Part shown: one piece after another, positions 49,117 through 57,085 of the stretch
Numbering within the stretch: the first letter of the stretch is position 1
Layout of the letters: each line of letters begins with the position of its first letter
Source of the DNA: Hyalangium versicolor
Lineage (GTDB): Bacteria; Myxococcota; Myxococcia; Myxococcales; Myxococcaceae
DNA length: 64,000 nt
NCBI RefSeq assembly: GCF_020103695.1
Contig: NZ_JAHXBF010000039.1
Coordinates: 40,088-104,087, forward strand
Direction of reading: 5' to 3'
Notes under the pieces: model-generated
What the model was told of the DNA's origin: nothing
The model's database searches: none
What the model saw: only the letters and a program-made list of their open reading frames with translations
Made by a program: the position numbers and the translations under genes

Positions 49117-49215
49117 GGCTGCTCGAGCAGTGCCAGAGCGGCGGGGCGCTGAGGCGTGGTAGAGGCGACGTGTCAGGACACGTTGCCGCCTGCCATCCTA
49201 GGAGGTCACCTCGCC

Positions 49216-50163
49216 GTGCTCGCCGCCCTGCCGCTGTTGTCCGCCGTGCTCGCCGCCACGCCCGGGGTGGAGGCTGCTCCCAGTCCACCGGACTGTGAGG
49301 CCGCGCCCCAGCCTCTGGTGCTCTCCGCTGAGCTGAGCGCACCGCCTGTGTTGTGCCTCAGCCCGGAGGTGGCCACCAACCTGCTCTTCGACACGCCGCT
49401 GGCGCCTGGGGCGGTGGAGGTGCAGGCCACCGAGCAGGAGCTTCGGCTGGCACAAGGGCCTGGAGTGGTGGCACTGGTGCCCTCGGTACGCCTGCTGCCC
49501 GGCGAGTGGCGCAAGCTGACGGTGCGCTTCGGGGACGGGGCGGCGCCAGCCGTGGCCACGGTGCTGCTCTACGTGCACCCGGCCCGAGCGGCGCGGCAGG
49601 TGGAGGTGCAACGCAAGCCGCGCACAGTGGAGTCCTACCAGCGCGAGGTGGCCGAGCAAGAGGAGCAGGTGCGCCAGTGCCAGGAGGAGAATGCCCAACT
49701 GCGCGCCTCCCAGGGCAAGCCCGAGGGACTGCGGGGCTTGGTGAGCGTGGGGCTCATGGGTGGGGACTTGGGAGGCATTGCCTCCGAAAACCTCTCCTAT
49801 CCCTCGCAGCGCTATACCGTGCGCAAGGGCAGTGCGTTGGATGCGAAGCGGGTGTGGAGCTACCGCTCCAGGATCCGGGTCGCGGTGGAGTTGAAGCTGC
49901 AACTCCTCTCCGGAGTGCAGCCCTGGGTGGCCGAGGGCGCCACTCTGGTGGATGCGCACGGGCGGGAGGTGCCGGTGCTCCCGCTCTGGCAGGCCGCACC
50001 GATTGCACTGGGATGGTCACAGAGCGTGGTGGTGGAAGCCGAGGCCTCCCCAAAGGACGCTCAAGGCACCTACACCCTCAAGCTCTGGGAGGCGGGTGGC
50101 GCGCGCAGCGTCACGGTGGAGGGCGTGGTGTTCCCTCCAGCACCGGGTTCAACCGCTCACTGA
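49216..50163 (+). CDS. DUF2381 family secreted protein
   Basis: The product is 315 residues. I chose GTG 49216, since a strong AGGAGGT lies 9 bp upstream and the following codons form a signal peptide (MLAALPLLSAVLAATPGVEA); an in-frame GTG 60 bp earlier lacks such a site. The mature protein has beta-rich N-terminal and C-terminal parts separated by a coiled-coil-like helix (SYQREVAEQEEQVRQCQEEN). The layout and motifs (VLCLSPEVATNLLFDTPLAP, YTLKLWEAGG) match the DUF2381/TIGR02268 family, known mainly from Myxococcales and of unknown function. It follows the kinase on the same strand by 99 bp, in the usual pairing. Confidence 0.78.
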   Translation: MLAALPLLSAVLAATPGVEAAPSPPDCEAAPQPLVLSAELSAPPVLCLSPEVATNLLFDTPLAPGAVEVQATEQELRLAQGPGVVALVPSVRLLPGEWRKLTVRFGDGAAPAVATVLLYVHPARAARQVEVQRKPRTVESYQREVAEQEEQVRQCQEENAQLRASQGKPEGLRGLVSVGLMGGDLGGIASENLSYPSQRYTVRKGSALDAKRVWSYRSRIRVAVELKLQLLSGVQPWVAEGATLVDAHGREVPVLPLWQAAPIALGWSQSVVVEAEASPKDAQGTYTLKLWEAGGARSVTVEGVVFPPAPGSTAH

Positions 50164-50168
50164 CTCTG

Positions 50169-50733
50169 CTACCAATCCGGACGACATCCCAAAAGTGAGT
50201 CTGGCTCCTCCTGCCGGCACAGAAACCCCTCGGCGCAGACGGCAGGGCCTCGAGGGTCGCAAGCAGGGATGCACTTCCAGCCGTCACACACCTTCTCAGT
50301 GGAACAAGGAGGGTAATCCTTACCGCACAATTCGACGCACCAGAGCCACGCCTTGCCGGGCTGAGGCGGATCCGGAAGCATGTGGCAATTCTGGCCCTCG
50401 GGACAGGGCGTCTGCTGGCAGTTGGAGCCATACGCTTGCATGCACTGGGAAGAGCCCTCGCTGAAATGCAGGCACTGTTGGCCTTCGGGGCATCCTCGCT
50501 GCTCGCAGGTGGGCAGACACGCGGGCTCGGGCGTCGTGTCCACGCAGAAGAAGCCCTCAGGACACTCCTCTGGAGAGCCTGGGTGACAGGGGCGGGCCTG
50601 GGCACTGCGCATCGTTGGTGCACTGGCTATCCGTGCACACGCTGCGCCCGTACCGGTACGCATAGAGGCAGCCCAACGGTGGCTCGCACTCAGCGCTCGA
50701 TTGGCAACCGCGCCCATACGTCATCAACCTCAT
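50169..50733 (-). pseudogene. Frameshifted Cys-rich secreted-type protein
   Basis: Two overlapping minus-strand frames together look like one Cys-rich protein. From ATG 50733 the first frame reads GRGCQSSAECEPPLGCLYAY, then YGRSVCTDSQCTNDAQCPG, and stops at about 50557. A second frame then carries CHPGSPEECPEGFFCVD, CEQRGCPEGQQCLHF, CPEGQNCH..., CDGWKCIPACD, CAEGFLC, ending at 50169. The change of frame lies around 50580-50610. Cys spacing resumes on both sides, so this is either a real frameshift or a sequencing error. The family (CPEG.C modules) is common in myxobacterial secreted proteins. The N-terminus also seems short and lacks a signal peptide, so more of the gene may be lost. Confidence 0.55.
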
Positions 50734-51302
50734 CCTCCATACCTTTTCTCAGGTGAAGACCCCCCAACGCTACCAGTGCGGATCGCGCTGTGTCCACGTC
50801 ACCGCACGTAGGTGCTGTTGTCCGCCGAGAAGGAGCGGTACCCCAAGGCGGGTGTGGTTCGCATCCTGAGCCAGGAATCCACGGACTTGAGGCCCTGGCG
50901 GCGACGCGTGGCACAAACCTGTTGGACAGTTGGACAGGTTCGGCTCGGTCGCTTCCGGCAGGTCCCCTCGCAAGCTCAGGTACCGATCGCGACCATGTCC
51001 AAGAACTCGTAAGACAGTCCAGTAGTCGCTGGGCCAAAGTTGCGCGTGCTATCTCCAGGGGAGGCAGTTTTTGAGCTCGTGAAAGCACTGGACCCAATAG
51101 TCAGTGCTGGCATAAAGCAGGCTTCGCCTGGAGACCGACATGTCAACCCTCCGCGCTGACATGTCAGCCGCGGGACTTGACATGTCAGCGTGGCCCCCAT
51201 TTGGGCCCATTCCATAGCAGCTGAGCCTCGCGCCGAGAGGTTTGGCTTGGCCTCAAGGTTGCATTCGACGGCAATGAGGCACAGCCCTCGAAAGGTGAAC
51301 GA
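50734..51302. other. Intergenic region
   Basis: These 569 bp contain a 66-codon plus-strand frame (50812-51012) that I do not consider convincing, and the triple TGACATGTCA array (51136-51187). Base composition becomes less GC-rich towards the gene at 51303. Confidence 0.45.
51136..51187. promoter_or_regulatory. Three TGACATGTCA palindromes
   Basis: Sites at 51136-51145 (first base changed), 51157-51166 and 51178-51187 are copies of TGACATGTCA with 21-bp spacing, about 116 bp upstream of the small low-GC gene at 51303. The same palindrome is paired in the 24.4-kb intergenic region. Regular spacing and position suggest an operator array. Confidence 0.55.
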
Positions 51303-51680
51303 ATGGCTATCGACCCGGAAACGAACTCCAGTGCGCGCGCGATCAAATTCCAGACGGTTCAAGTTCCCACTGGGAAACCTCCGTCCGAGAAGGCGGTGCA
51401 GACAAAAGCAGTCGAGAGAGATGCTCAAGCAGCTGGCATTTACAACGACCTTTCCTCTCCGGTTGCCATTTTGAGAACGTACCCGAACGGAAATTGGATA
51501 GATGTGTTTTGTCTCCTGCCCTCCCAGGGGGTGGCCTATCCTTCTGACGAAACCGTGTATCTGTACGTGATCCAGGACACGTTCTCGTTCCTGAGTTTTT
51601 ATGACAACAAGGGGTTTTACTACAATTGGCAGGGGCGTTTTCCCCCCGGTGTCAACACAAACCTTAGTACTGTCCTCTGA
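51303..51680 (+). CDS. Small low-GC orphan gene
   Basis: The product is 125 residues (MAIDPETNSS..., ending NTNLSTVL) with no signal peptide. The second half is aromatic and beta-like (YLYVIQDTFSFLSFYDNKGF, YYNWQGRF). I recognise no family. The DNA is distinctly poorer in GC than its neighbours, which suggests recent transfer. Start ATG 51303 has AAAGGTGA 4 bp upstream. The three-palindrome array upstream may regulate it. It converges with the immunity-like gene at 51705, sitting at the edge of the accessory region; a toxin or effector role is possible but there is no direct evidence. Confidence 0.6.
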   Translation: MAIDPETNSSARAIKFQTVQVPTGKPPSEKAVQTKAVERDAQAAGIYNDLSSPVAILRTYPNGNWIDVFCLLPSQGVAYPSDETVYLYVIQDTFSFLSFYDNKGFYYNWQGRFPPGVNTNLSTVL

Positions 51681-51704
51681 CCCTCCTTTGGCCCGTGTCA
51701 GGAG

Positions 51705-52442
51705 TCACAACACGTGGGCCGCGCGAGCCTGCTCCAGCGTGTACTCCCGACCGACGGTGGTGGAGGGGCCCGTCTTCTGGATGAGCCACGCGCAGGAGCC
51801 CGGAGGCAGGTAGAAGTCCTCCCCGAAAGGAGCCAGCCCCAGGTGGAGCAGGTAGTCCTTGAGCATCTCAAAGGTGAAGCGGTCCCTCACCCGGCGCGCC
51901 TGGTACTGCTCCACCTGCTCGAAGGGGAAGGGCTCACCCGACTGCTCGAAGACCCAGTGGCCCCCGTCATTGGCAACCTCCAGGGCTCGCACATAGTTGT
52001 TGATCTTCCCCGGCTGCGCCGGGCCGAACAGATCCAGCATCACCGCGCCATAGCGGCCTTGATTCCCGCGCAGCGTGTGGGGCACGGCGACCACCCGCAG
52101 GCACTGGATGCTCAGCCACCGGGCCATGACGCTCATGGGGCTGGCGGCATCCGTCCCGGTCCACTGGTTGGTGACGTAGGCGGTCCAGGCGCTGCGCGTT
52201 GGGATGAACAGGCGCCGCTGTGTCTCCCCACCACTCAGGGGCAGCAGGCGGGAGAGGACTTGCTCCAGGGTGCCCGTGACGGGGAGCACCTCCACGGTGA
52301 AGCCATGGGACGTTGGCAGTCCTCTCTGCCACGTGGCGAAGGCTTGCGCCGCCTGCTCCGCACCGAGTTCCAGGAAGCCCATCTCCGACGTGACAGGCGC
52401 CCAGCAGTCGTCCAGCAGCAGTCCCTTCATCTCATGTGTCAT
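51705..52442 (-). CDS. Immunity-like protein, copy A (orphaned)
   Basis: The product is 245 residues (MTHEMKGLLLDDCWAPV...), soluble, without a signal peptide. It is a close paralogue of the protein at 54545-55285, differing by scattered substitutions and a few local changes. In copy B this gene directly follows an apparent toxin gene, so both are presumed immunity proteins; no named immunity family is recognised. Here the upstream toxin is reduced to a frameshifted scrap (52461-52560). Copy A may therefore persist as an orphan immunity gene protecting against neighbours' toxins. The ribosome site GAGGCGTG is conserved in both copies. Confidence 0.7.
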   Translation of the reverse strand: MTHEMKGLLLDDCWAPVTSEMGFLELGAEQAAQAFATWQRGLPTSHGFTVEVLPVTGTLEQVLSRLLPLSGGETQRRLFIPTRSAWTAYVTNQWTGTDAASPMSVMARWLSIQCLRVVAVPHTLRGNQGRYGAVMLDLFGPAQPGKINNYVRALEVANDGGHWVFEQSGEPFPFEQVEQYQARRVRDRFTFEMLKDYLLHLGLAPFGEDFYLPPGSCAWLIQKTGPSTTVGREYTLEQARAAHVL

Positions 52443-52460
52443 TCAAGCACGCCTCATTCC

Positions 52461-52858
52461 TCAGGGGATGATCTGGATGACCTCGCCTTCCGGGTCGATG
52501 GCGGTGAGGCGCGACTGGTGGCCAGGGCCACGGCCCGAGTCGGTGAGTCGTACTCCACAGAGTAGCTCCTTGCCGGTTCCGGACTCGCCCAGCACTGTGA
52601 CCGGGAAAGGGGAGGGCGCCACCCGCTAGAGGAACTCCACCAACTGCCGCACCGCCGGGTTCGTCCCACGATGCCGTGGAAGGCCGCCAGTGGCTGTCGC
52701 TGAGACAGCGGCTCGAAGAGCAGCTCGATCTCGCCCACGCGCAGGGCGGTGGTCAGCGGGAGCTCGGCCTCGAACAGGCGCACCCGTTGAGGAACGTCCC
52801 GTTGGTGGAGTTCAAATCCCGCACCCTCTCCGCGGCGGAAGAACACCAACTCCGGCAT
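52461..52858 (-). pseudogene. Chimeric scrap: FHA-sigma54 activator joined to toxin 3' end
   Basis: Reading the minus strand from 52858: MPELVFFRR, then in shifted frames VRDLNSTNGTFLNG (FHA core), LPLTTALRVGEIELLFEPL, AFHGIVG and TNPAVRQLVEFL, an in-frame TAG, then FPVTVLGESGTGKELL (Walker A of a sigma54 activator). The sequence then runs without a gap into the last codons of the toxin seen in unit B (SVEYDSP, shifted frame GHQSRLTA..DPEGEVIQIIP, stop at 52461). A one-base loss relative to unit B breaks the toxin frame. The join lies near 52555-52565 at a short shared sequence, GCTACTC. This is clearly non-functional as a regulator or toxin. Confidence 0.75.
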
Positions 52859-52870
52859 GAGACCTCCTCA

Positions 52871-53385
52871 GCAGGGCGACCCTCCCATGCGATGCGGTGA
52901 GCGGCGACTGCTGACGGCGTCAGAAGTGGCGATCGGGGTAGGGGCCCTCCAGAGAGATGCGGTGAGCGGCGACTGCTGACGGCGTCTGAAGTGGCGATCG
53001 GGGTGGGGCCTCGTGGAGAGTTGCGGCGCGTGAGAACTTCTGACGGCGTCAGAAGTGGCGATGGGCAGCACCGTCCGCGAACGCGGACGGTCGTAGTCAT
53101 GAGCGGGGCGACTCACCCTCGACAATTCAACGGTTTATCAGGGCACGTCCGCGCGGCGTTTGGAGCTGTACCTCCGTAAGCGCTCGGAATCTCGCCTCTT
53201 TTTTTCGCACCGTCTCCCAACGCGGACGAAGCGTCCGCGGACGCGGACGGTCCCCGGCAGCCTGTTTTCGTAAGCGGCTGTTTTCACAAGCAGCCAGGGG
53301 TTGGCGCGCCATGTGCTTTGGGGCTGCTCAACCGCAACATCAAGCGGCCGGGACGCATGGTGCGTTCCCAGGGGGAGAAACACCC
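52871..53385. other. Operator array and long conserved leader, unit A
   Basis: These 515 bp upstream of the 248-residue gene hold three 64-65-bp tandem units with palindromes. Two GC-rich inverted repeats follow (53071-53090; and 8-bp arms CGCGGACG/CGTCCGCG around AAG at 53221-53239). A roughly 250-bp leader is almost identical to 57675-57952 of unit B. No gene was seen. Confidence 0.65.
52907..53056. promoter_or_regulatory. Three tandem palindromic sites, unit A
   Basis: Sites at 52907-52927, 52972-52992 and 53036-53056 have 9-bp arms ACTTCTGAC and GTCAGAAGT around GGC. The third is perfect; the others have one to three changes. Each is followed by GGCGAT and the units repeat every 64-65 bp, together with flanking GATGCGGTGAG. 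The same array occurs in unit B. A dimeric DNA-binding protein is implied. Confidence 0.65.
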
Positions 53386-54132
53386 ATGTTCAATCTGTTG
53401 AAGTTCAAGGATGTCACTCGCGCTGCTGCACAGGGCGTGGTCGCCAGCTCCGCCATCCCGGAGGACGCGACGCTGGAGCAGTTGGGCAGCGAGCTGCTGC
53501 AGCTGATGGCGCAGGGCAACAGCAACTACCACCGCATGGGGCAGCTCTACAACCACATCGTGGAGAAGCGGATGGCGGAGAAGGCGGGGTACAAGGACGC
53601 GCGGGAGTACTTCAGCAAGAAGCTGGCGGACTTGTCGCAGGCGACGCTGAGCATGTACGGGACGGTGGCGCGAGTCTTCAGTGAGCCCGTGGCGCGCCGC
53701 TTCGGCGTGACGTGCCTGAACCTGCTGCTGAGCTACAAGGAGGCAGCGGACGTGGAGGTGAACGCGGAGGAGCCGGGCCCCACGCCCATCGAGGTGCCGG
53801 ATGAGAAGGGGCAGGTGAGCGTGCAGCCGTTCGGTGCGTGCAGCGTGGATCAGATGCGCATGGCGTTGCAGCGCAAGCGCAAGCCTGCGTCCACCAAGCC
53901 GTTGCCGTCCGAGTCGCTGGTGCTGGCCGAGCAGTACAGTGAGGCGGTGGCGCAGCGCTTCCCCAAGGGCACGGGCACGCTGGTCAAGGTGACGGTGCGC
54001 AACCAGAAGGGCAAGGCGGTGCTGGACATCAAGGGGATTCCCTTGGAGCAGGTGAGCAAGTTGGCCGAGGCGCTCGGGGGTGAGCTGCCTGCGGTCAGCG
54101 AGCTGCCGAAGCCGCTGTTGACGATCAGCTGA
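53386..54132 (+). CDS. 248-residue helical protein, copy A
   Basis: The product is 248 residues. Start ATG 53386 (MFNLLKFKDVT) is chosen because GGGGGAG lies 8 bp upstream; the longer in-frame extension runs into the leader. The first 140 residues are mostly helical with NYHRMGQLYNHIVEKRMAEK, GYKDAREYFSKKL and SMYGTVARVFSEPVARRFGV; the last part resembles a helix-turn-helix arrangement. The C-terminal half (QRFPKGTGTLVKVTVRNQKG) is a small beta-alpha domain. I know similar uncharacterised proteins only from myxobacteria. A DNA-binding role is suggested by the three palindromes just upstream, but this is inference. A strong terminator follows at 54158. Confidence 0.75.
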   Translation: MFNLLKFKDVTRAAAQGVVASSAIPEDATLEQLGSELLQLMAQGNSNYHRMGQLYNHIVEKRMAEKAGYKDAREYFSKKLADLSQATLSMYGTVARVFSEPVARRFGVTCLNLLLSYKEAADVEVNAEEPGPTPIEVPDEKGQVSVQPFGACSVDQMRMALQRKRKPASTKPLPSESLVLAEQYSEAVAQRFPKGTGTLVKVTVRNQKGKAVLDIKGIPLEQVSKLAEALGGELPAVSELPKPLLTIS

Positions 54133-54157
54133 TGGTCGTCTCGAAGGGGTGAGTCAG

Positions 54158-54196
54158 GGCCCCGCGTTCCCGAAGGAGGGGACGCGGGGCCTTTCT
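54158..54196 (+). terminator. Rho-independent terminator
   Basis: A 14-bp GC-rich stem (GGCCCCGCGTTCCC and GGGGACGCGGGGCC, one mismatch) with a short loop is followed by TTTCT, 26 bp after the stop of the 248-residue gene. An identical structure closes copy B. Confidence 0.85.
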
Positions 54197-54220
54197 GCAT
54201 TCACCTGAGGGGGAACCTGT

Positions 54221-54415
54221 ATGCCCATTGTTGCGATTGCCACGCTGCGGCTCGGTTACGCCCGGTGCGTGAGCTGTTTCCCCATCTTCCTCGAGAGCAT
54301 GCTGCGGCGGGAGCACAGCCAGCTGTGGTGTCCGTGGTGCCTGGAGCCGAGGCTTGGCACGCCGCACGGCACGGCGGACGCCGCCTCCTGCGAGTGCCGG
54401 TGGCTGACGCAGTGA
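54221..54415 (+). CDS. Small CxxC..CxxC protein
   Basis: The product is 64 residues (MPIVAIATLRLGYARCVSCF...). Cys pairs CVSC and CPWC about 24 residues apart look like a zinc-ribbon knuckle pair. GAGGGGGAACC precedes ATG 54221. It starts just behind the terminator of copy A. In unit B the corresponding frame (58788-58844) stops after 18 codons, which marks the end of the duplication. The function is unknown; it is small and could be a chance frame, but the ribosome site and Cys pattern support it. Confidence 0.5.
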   Translation: MPIVAIATLRLGYARCVSCFPIFLESMLRREHSQLWCPWCLEPRLGTPHGTADAASCECRWLTQ

Positions 54416-54544
54416 ATCGTCAAGGGCAATCCCGCTTCGCGTGCTTGGAGTGCCAAGCCCACCCAAGGATCGTTGCTCTTCCAAGAGTCTAAGTGATCCC
54501 CCGGAAGCGCGGGCCAGCGAAGACTGTCATCCGCCTGGGGTGCG

Positions 54545-55285
54545 TCACAACACGCGGGCGGCGCGGACTTCTTCCAGCGTGTACTCCCGCCCGACGGTGT
54601 CGAAGGGGCCCGTCTTCTGGATGAGCCACGCGCAGGAGCCCGGAGGCAGGTAGAAGTCCTCCTCGAAGGGAGCCAGCCCCAGGTGTCGTAGGTAGTCCTT
54701 GAGCATCTCAAAGGTGAAGCGGTCCCTGACCCGGCGCGCCTGGTACTGTTCTACCTGCTCGAAGGGGAAGGGCTCACCCGACTGCTCGAAGACCCAGTGG
54801 CCCCCGTCATTGGCAACCTCCAGGGCTCGCACATAGTTGTTGATCTTCCCCGGCTGCTCCGGGCCGAACAGATCCAGCATCACCGCACCATAGCGGCCTC
54901 GGTCCCCGCTTAGCGTGTGGGGCACGGCGACCACCCGCAGGCACTGGATGCTCAGCCACCGGGCCATGTAGCGCATGGGGCTGGCGGCATCCGTTCCCGT
55001 CCACACGCTGTTGACGTAGGCGGTCCAAGCGCTGCGCGTCGGGATGAACAGGTACCGCCGCTGCCTCTCCCCACTGGTCAGGGGCAGCAGGCTGGAGAGG
55101 GCTTGCTCCAGGGTGCCCGTGACGGGAAGTACCTCCACGGTGAAGCCATGGGACGTCGGCAGTCCTCTCTGCCACGTGGCGAAGGCTTGCGCCGCCTGCT
55201 CCGCACCGAGTTCCAGGAAGCCCATCTCCGACGTGACAGGCGCCCAGCAGTCGTCCAGCAGCAGTCCCTTCATCTCATGTGTCAT
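54545..55285 (-). CDS. Immunity-like protein, copy B (toxin partner)
   Basis: The product is 246 residues, a paralogue of 51705-52442. It starts at ATG 55285, only 18 bp after the stop of the toxin-like gene, so toxin and immunity are cotranscribed in the usual polymorphic-toxin order. It is soluble and has no signal peptide. Conserved stretches between copies include WLSIQCLRVVAVPHTL, RYGAVMLDLFGP, KINNYVRALEVANDGGHWV and RFTFEMLKDYL. I do not recognise a named immunity family. The role is inferred from position and from the retention of the gene next to a decayed toxin in unit A. Confidence 0.72.
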   Translation of the reverse strand: MTHEMKGLLLDDCWAPVTSEMGFLELGAEQAAQAFATWQRGLPTSHGFTVEVLPVTGTLEQALSSLLPLTSGERQRRYLFIPTRSAWTAYVNSVWTGTDAASPMRYMARWLSIQCLRVVAVPHTLSGDRGRYGAVMLDLFGPEQPGKINNYVRALEVANDGGHWVFEQSGEPFPFEQVEQYQARRVRDRFTFEMLKDYLRHLGLAPFEEDFYLPPGSCAWLIQKTGPFDTVGREYTLEEVRAARVL

Positions 55286-55303
55286 TCAAGCACGCCTCAT
55301 TCC

Positions 55304-57085
55304 TCAGGGGATGATGATCAGGATGACCTCGCCTTCCGGGTCGTTGGCGGTGAGGCGCGACTGGTGGCCAGGGCCACGGCCCGAAGTCGGTGAGTCGTAC
55401 TCCACAGAGTAGCGACGGCCCTTGTAGTCGAATTGTAGATCCGGCCGATTGATTCCCACGCGTTCCTTGTTCTCCAGGTTGAGCTGCTGCTGGTTCACTC
55501 GGATGTTCTCGGCACCTAGCTTATCCAGGTACTCGATGTCTCTCTGGAGTTGCGCGTTCTGGCTGGGGCTGGGGCTGATGGGGCGGTCCGTCTTGAGCGG
55601 CCTTGGCACCGTCGGCTTGACGGTGGTGTCCTGGAGCAGGCGTGGGCCGACAGGTACCGGCGGTGTTGGGTTCTTGCCCGTGAGCGCTTGGACCAGTTCT
55701 GGAGAGGGCGCGAGGGTGCCCGGCGCCGGAGGGGGCGGTGCTGGCGCCGGAGCGGGTTCCGGAGCCGGTGCCACGGCTCTCGGCGGAGCGGGCGGAGCCT
55801 CCACCCTGCCAGGGCCTACCGGCTCCACCGGTTCCGGGACACCCCACCCGGGCACGGGCCGCGTGGCGGTGAGCAACTTGCCACTGGCCACTCCCACCGC
55901 CAGCGCCGTGAAGAACTCCTGGGCCGCGCCGAGCCTGGACATCTCCTGCTCGGTGAACATCTCCTGGCCGCTGCCCATCTGCCACCCACGCTCCAGCGCG
56001 AAGTGCAGTGGGTTGGAATCCCTGGCCAACCCATAGAGCCCCAGCGAGAGCTGAAGGGTGGCTGGGTGCGTCCACACGTAGTGTTTGACGATGCGCCGCC
56101 GGTTCTCCCAGTGGGCATACCCCTCGGCGGAGGCCGCTCCTGTGCCCAGCCGTCGTTCCATGTCCTCGGTCTGCTCAGGGGTGAGGCGCTCCGGCGTCAC
56201 CAGTGGCCACATGCGGAGGGGCTCGGGCACTGTCTCCTCGCTCAGGGCCTCGGCGTATTGGCGCTCCCACCGGGACAGCGGGTGGGTCCAGTGCTGAATG
56301 TCCTCCCCAGGGCCCGAGGTCCACCAGAGCGCGACGTCCCTGGGTTTTCGCAGGAGCAGAATCTGCTGAATGACATCCCGCTCGCCGGAGGGGATGTGCG
56401 CCACCTCCGAAGGAGCGGGCGAGTACTCAGTCGTCCTCACCTCTGCCACAGACGTGGGGCTTGGGCCCTGTTGCTGGAAGGCACCGCCTGGACTCTGGGC
56501 GGACTGCTGGGCCCAGGGGCGCTGAGGCTGGGCGAGGACTGGCGCACGTGACGGTGCGCCGAAGCCGAAGAGGATGCCCACCCCGAGCGAGACGACTCCT
56601 TCCCCGTGCGCGAGTTGGGAGGGCGAGAACGCGTACACGCCAGCAAGGCCCACCTCCAGGCCAATGCTCCCCCGGATGGCGTGCACCCCGACTTCGCCCC
56701 CGGCGCGCAGCCGTGGAGACGACAAGGGGCGAGGGGTGATGGCTCCTCCACCGAGGGCCTTGAAGTACACGGGCCCCTCGCCCGTGAAGCGCGCCACCGC
56801 GTCCGTGGACAGCTCCCACGCTCCTGCGGAGGTGGGCTTGGGCAGCAACGTCAAGCGTGCCCCAATCCCCTGGCCTGCGTCCCATAGGCCCCACAGGCTC
56901 ACGCTGTACGAGGTGCGCGGCGCCCAGGGGCTGCCCAGCGCGGTGCCCTGCGAGACTCCCGCCCCCACAACGGCCCGCATCTTGTTCGTCTCGTCAGAGG
57001 CGTGTGCCCCGGGCGCGACGAAGACAGCCAGTAGCCAGAGGGTGACAGCCGCACGGAACCGCGAGGTCTGACTCGCCAGCAGCAT
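55304..57085 (-). CDS. Secreted toxin-like protein: beta-barrel-like N-terminus, nuclease-like C-terminus
   Basis: The product is 593 residues. A Sec signal ends at GAHA-SD (residue 29). Residues about 35-185 alternate in the manner of an outer-membrane beta-barrel (SYSVSLWGLWDAGQGIGARL, VAYF-like strands, GVVSLGVGILFGFG). A helical section (about 200-400) and a Pro/Ala-rich linker (PAPEPAPAPAPPPPAPG, about 420-460) lead to a C-terminal domain of about 95 residues. That domain has RPDLQF (near 545), YSVEYD (near 560), SGRGPGH and NDPEGEVI, similar to PD-(D/E)xK-like toxin tips I know from myxobacteria. Start ATG 57085 has AAGGGGTG upstream. The immunity-like gene follows 18 bp later. The toxin role is inferred; the nuclease fold is tentative. 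Confidence 0.7.
   Translation of the reverse strand: MLLASQTSRFRAAVTLWLLAVFVAPGAHASDETNKMRAVVGAGVSQGTALGSPWAPRTSYSVSLWGLWDAGQGIGARLTLLPKPTSAGAWELSTDAVARFTGEGPVYFKALGGGAITPRPLSSPRLRAGGEVGVHAIRGSIGLEVGLAGVYAFSPSQLAHGEGVVSLGVGILFGFGAPSRAPVLAQPQRPWAQQSAQSPGGAFQQQGPSPTSVAEVRTTEYSPAPSEVAHIPSGERDVIQQILLLRKPRDVALWWTSGPGEDIQHWTHPLSRWERQYAEALSEETVPEPLRMWPLVTPERLTPEQTEDMERRLGTGAASAEGYAHWENRRRIVKHYVWTHPATLQLSLGLYGLARDSNPLHFALERGWQMGSGQEMFTEQEMSRLGAAQEFFTALAVGVASGKLLTATRPVPGWGVPEPVEPVGPGRVEAPPAPPRAVAPAPEPAPAPAPPPPAPGTLAPSPELVQALTGKNPTPPVPVGPRLLQDTTVKPTVPRPLKTDRPISPSPSQNAQLQRDIEYLDKLGAENIRVNQQQLNLENKERVGINRPDLQFDYKGRRYSVEYDSPTSGRGPGHQSRLTANDPEGEVILIIIP

Larger units (their letters stand above)
51705..54242. 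repeat. Duplicated unit A (decayed)
   Basis: Unit A matches unit B in two blocks: 51705-52560 with 54545-55410 (immunity gene plus toxin 3' end), and 52840-54242 with about 57410-58820 (regulator start, three operators, long leader, 248-residue gene, terminator, start of small gene). The 2-kb toxin body of unit B is absent from A, replaced by an internal part of a regulator gene. Confidence 0.75.

Noticed and set aside
50812..51012. A 66-codon plus-strand frame
   Set aside because: It matches no family, has unconvincing composition and no clear start signal.
52893..53070. CRISPR-like array
   Set aside because: Only three units, the spacers are similar to each other, the units are long, and there are no cas genes; this fits operators better.
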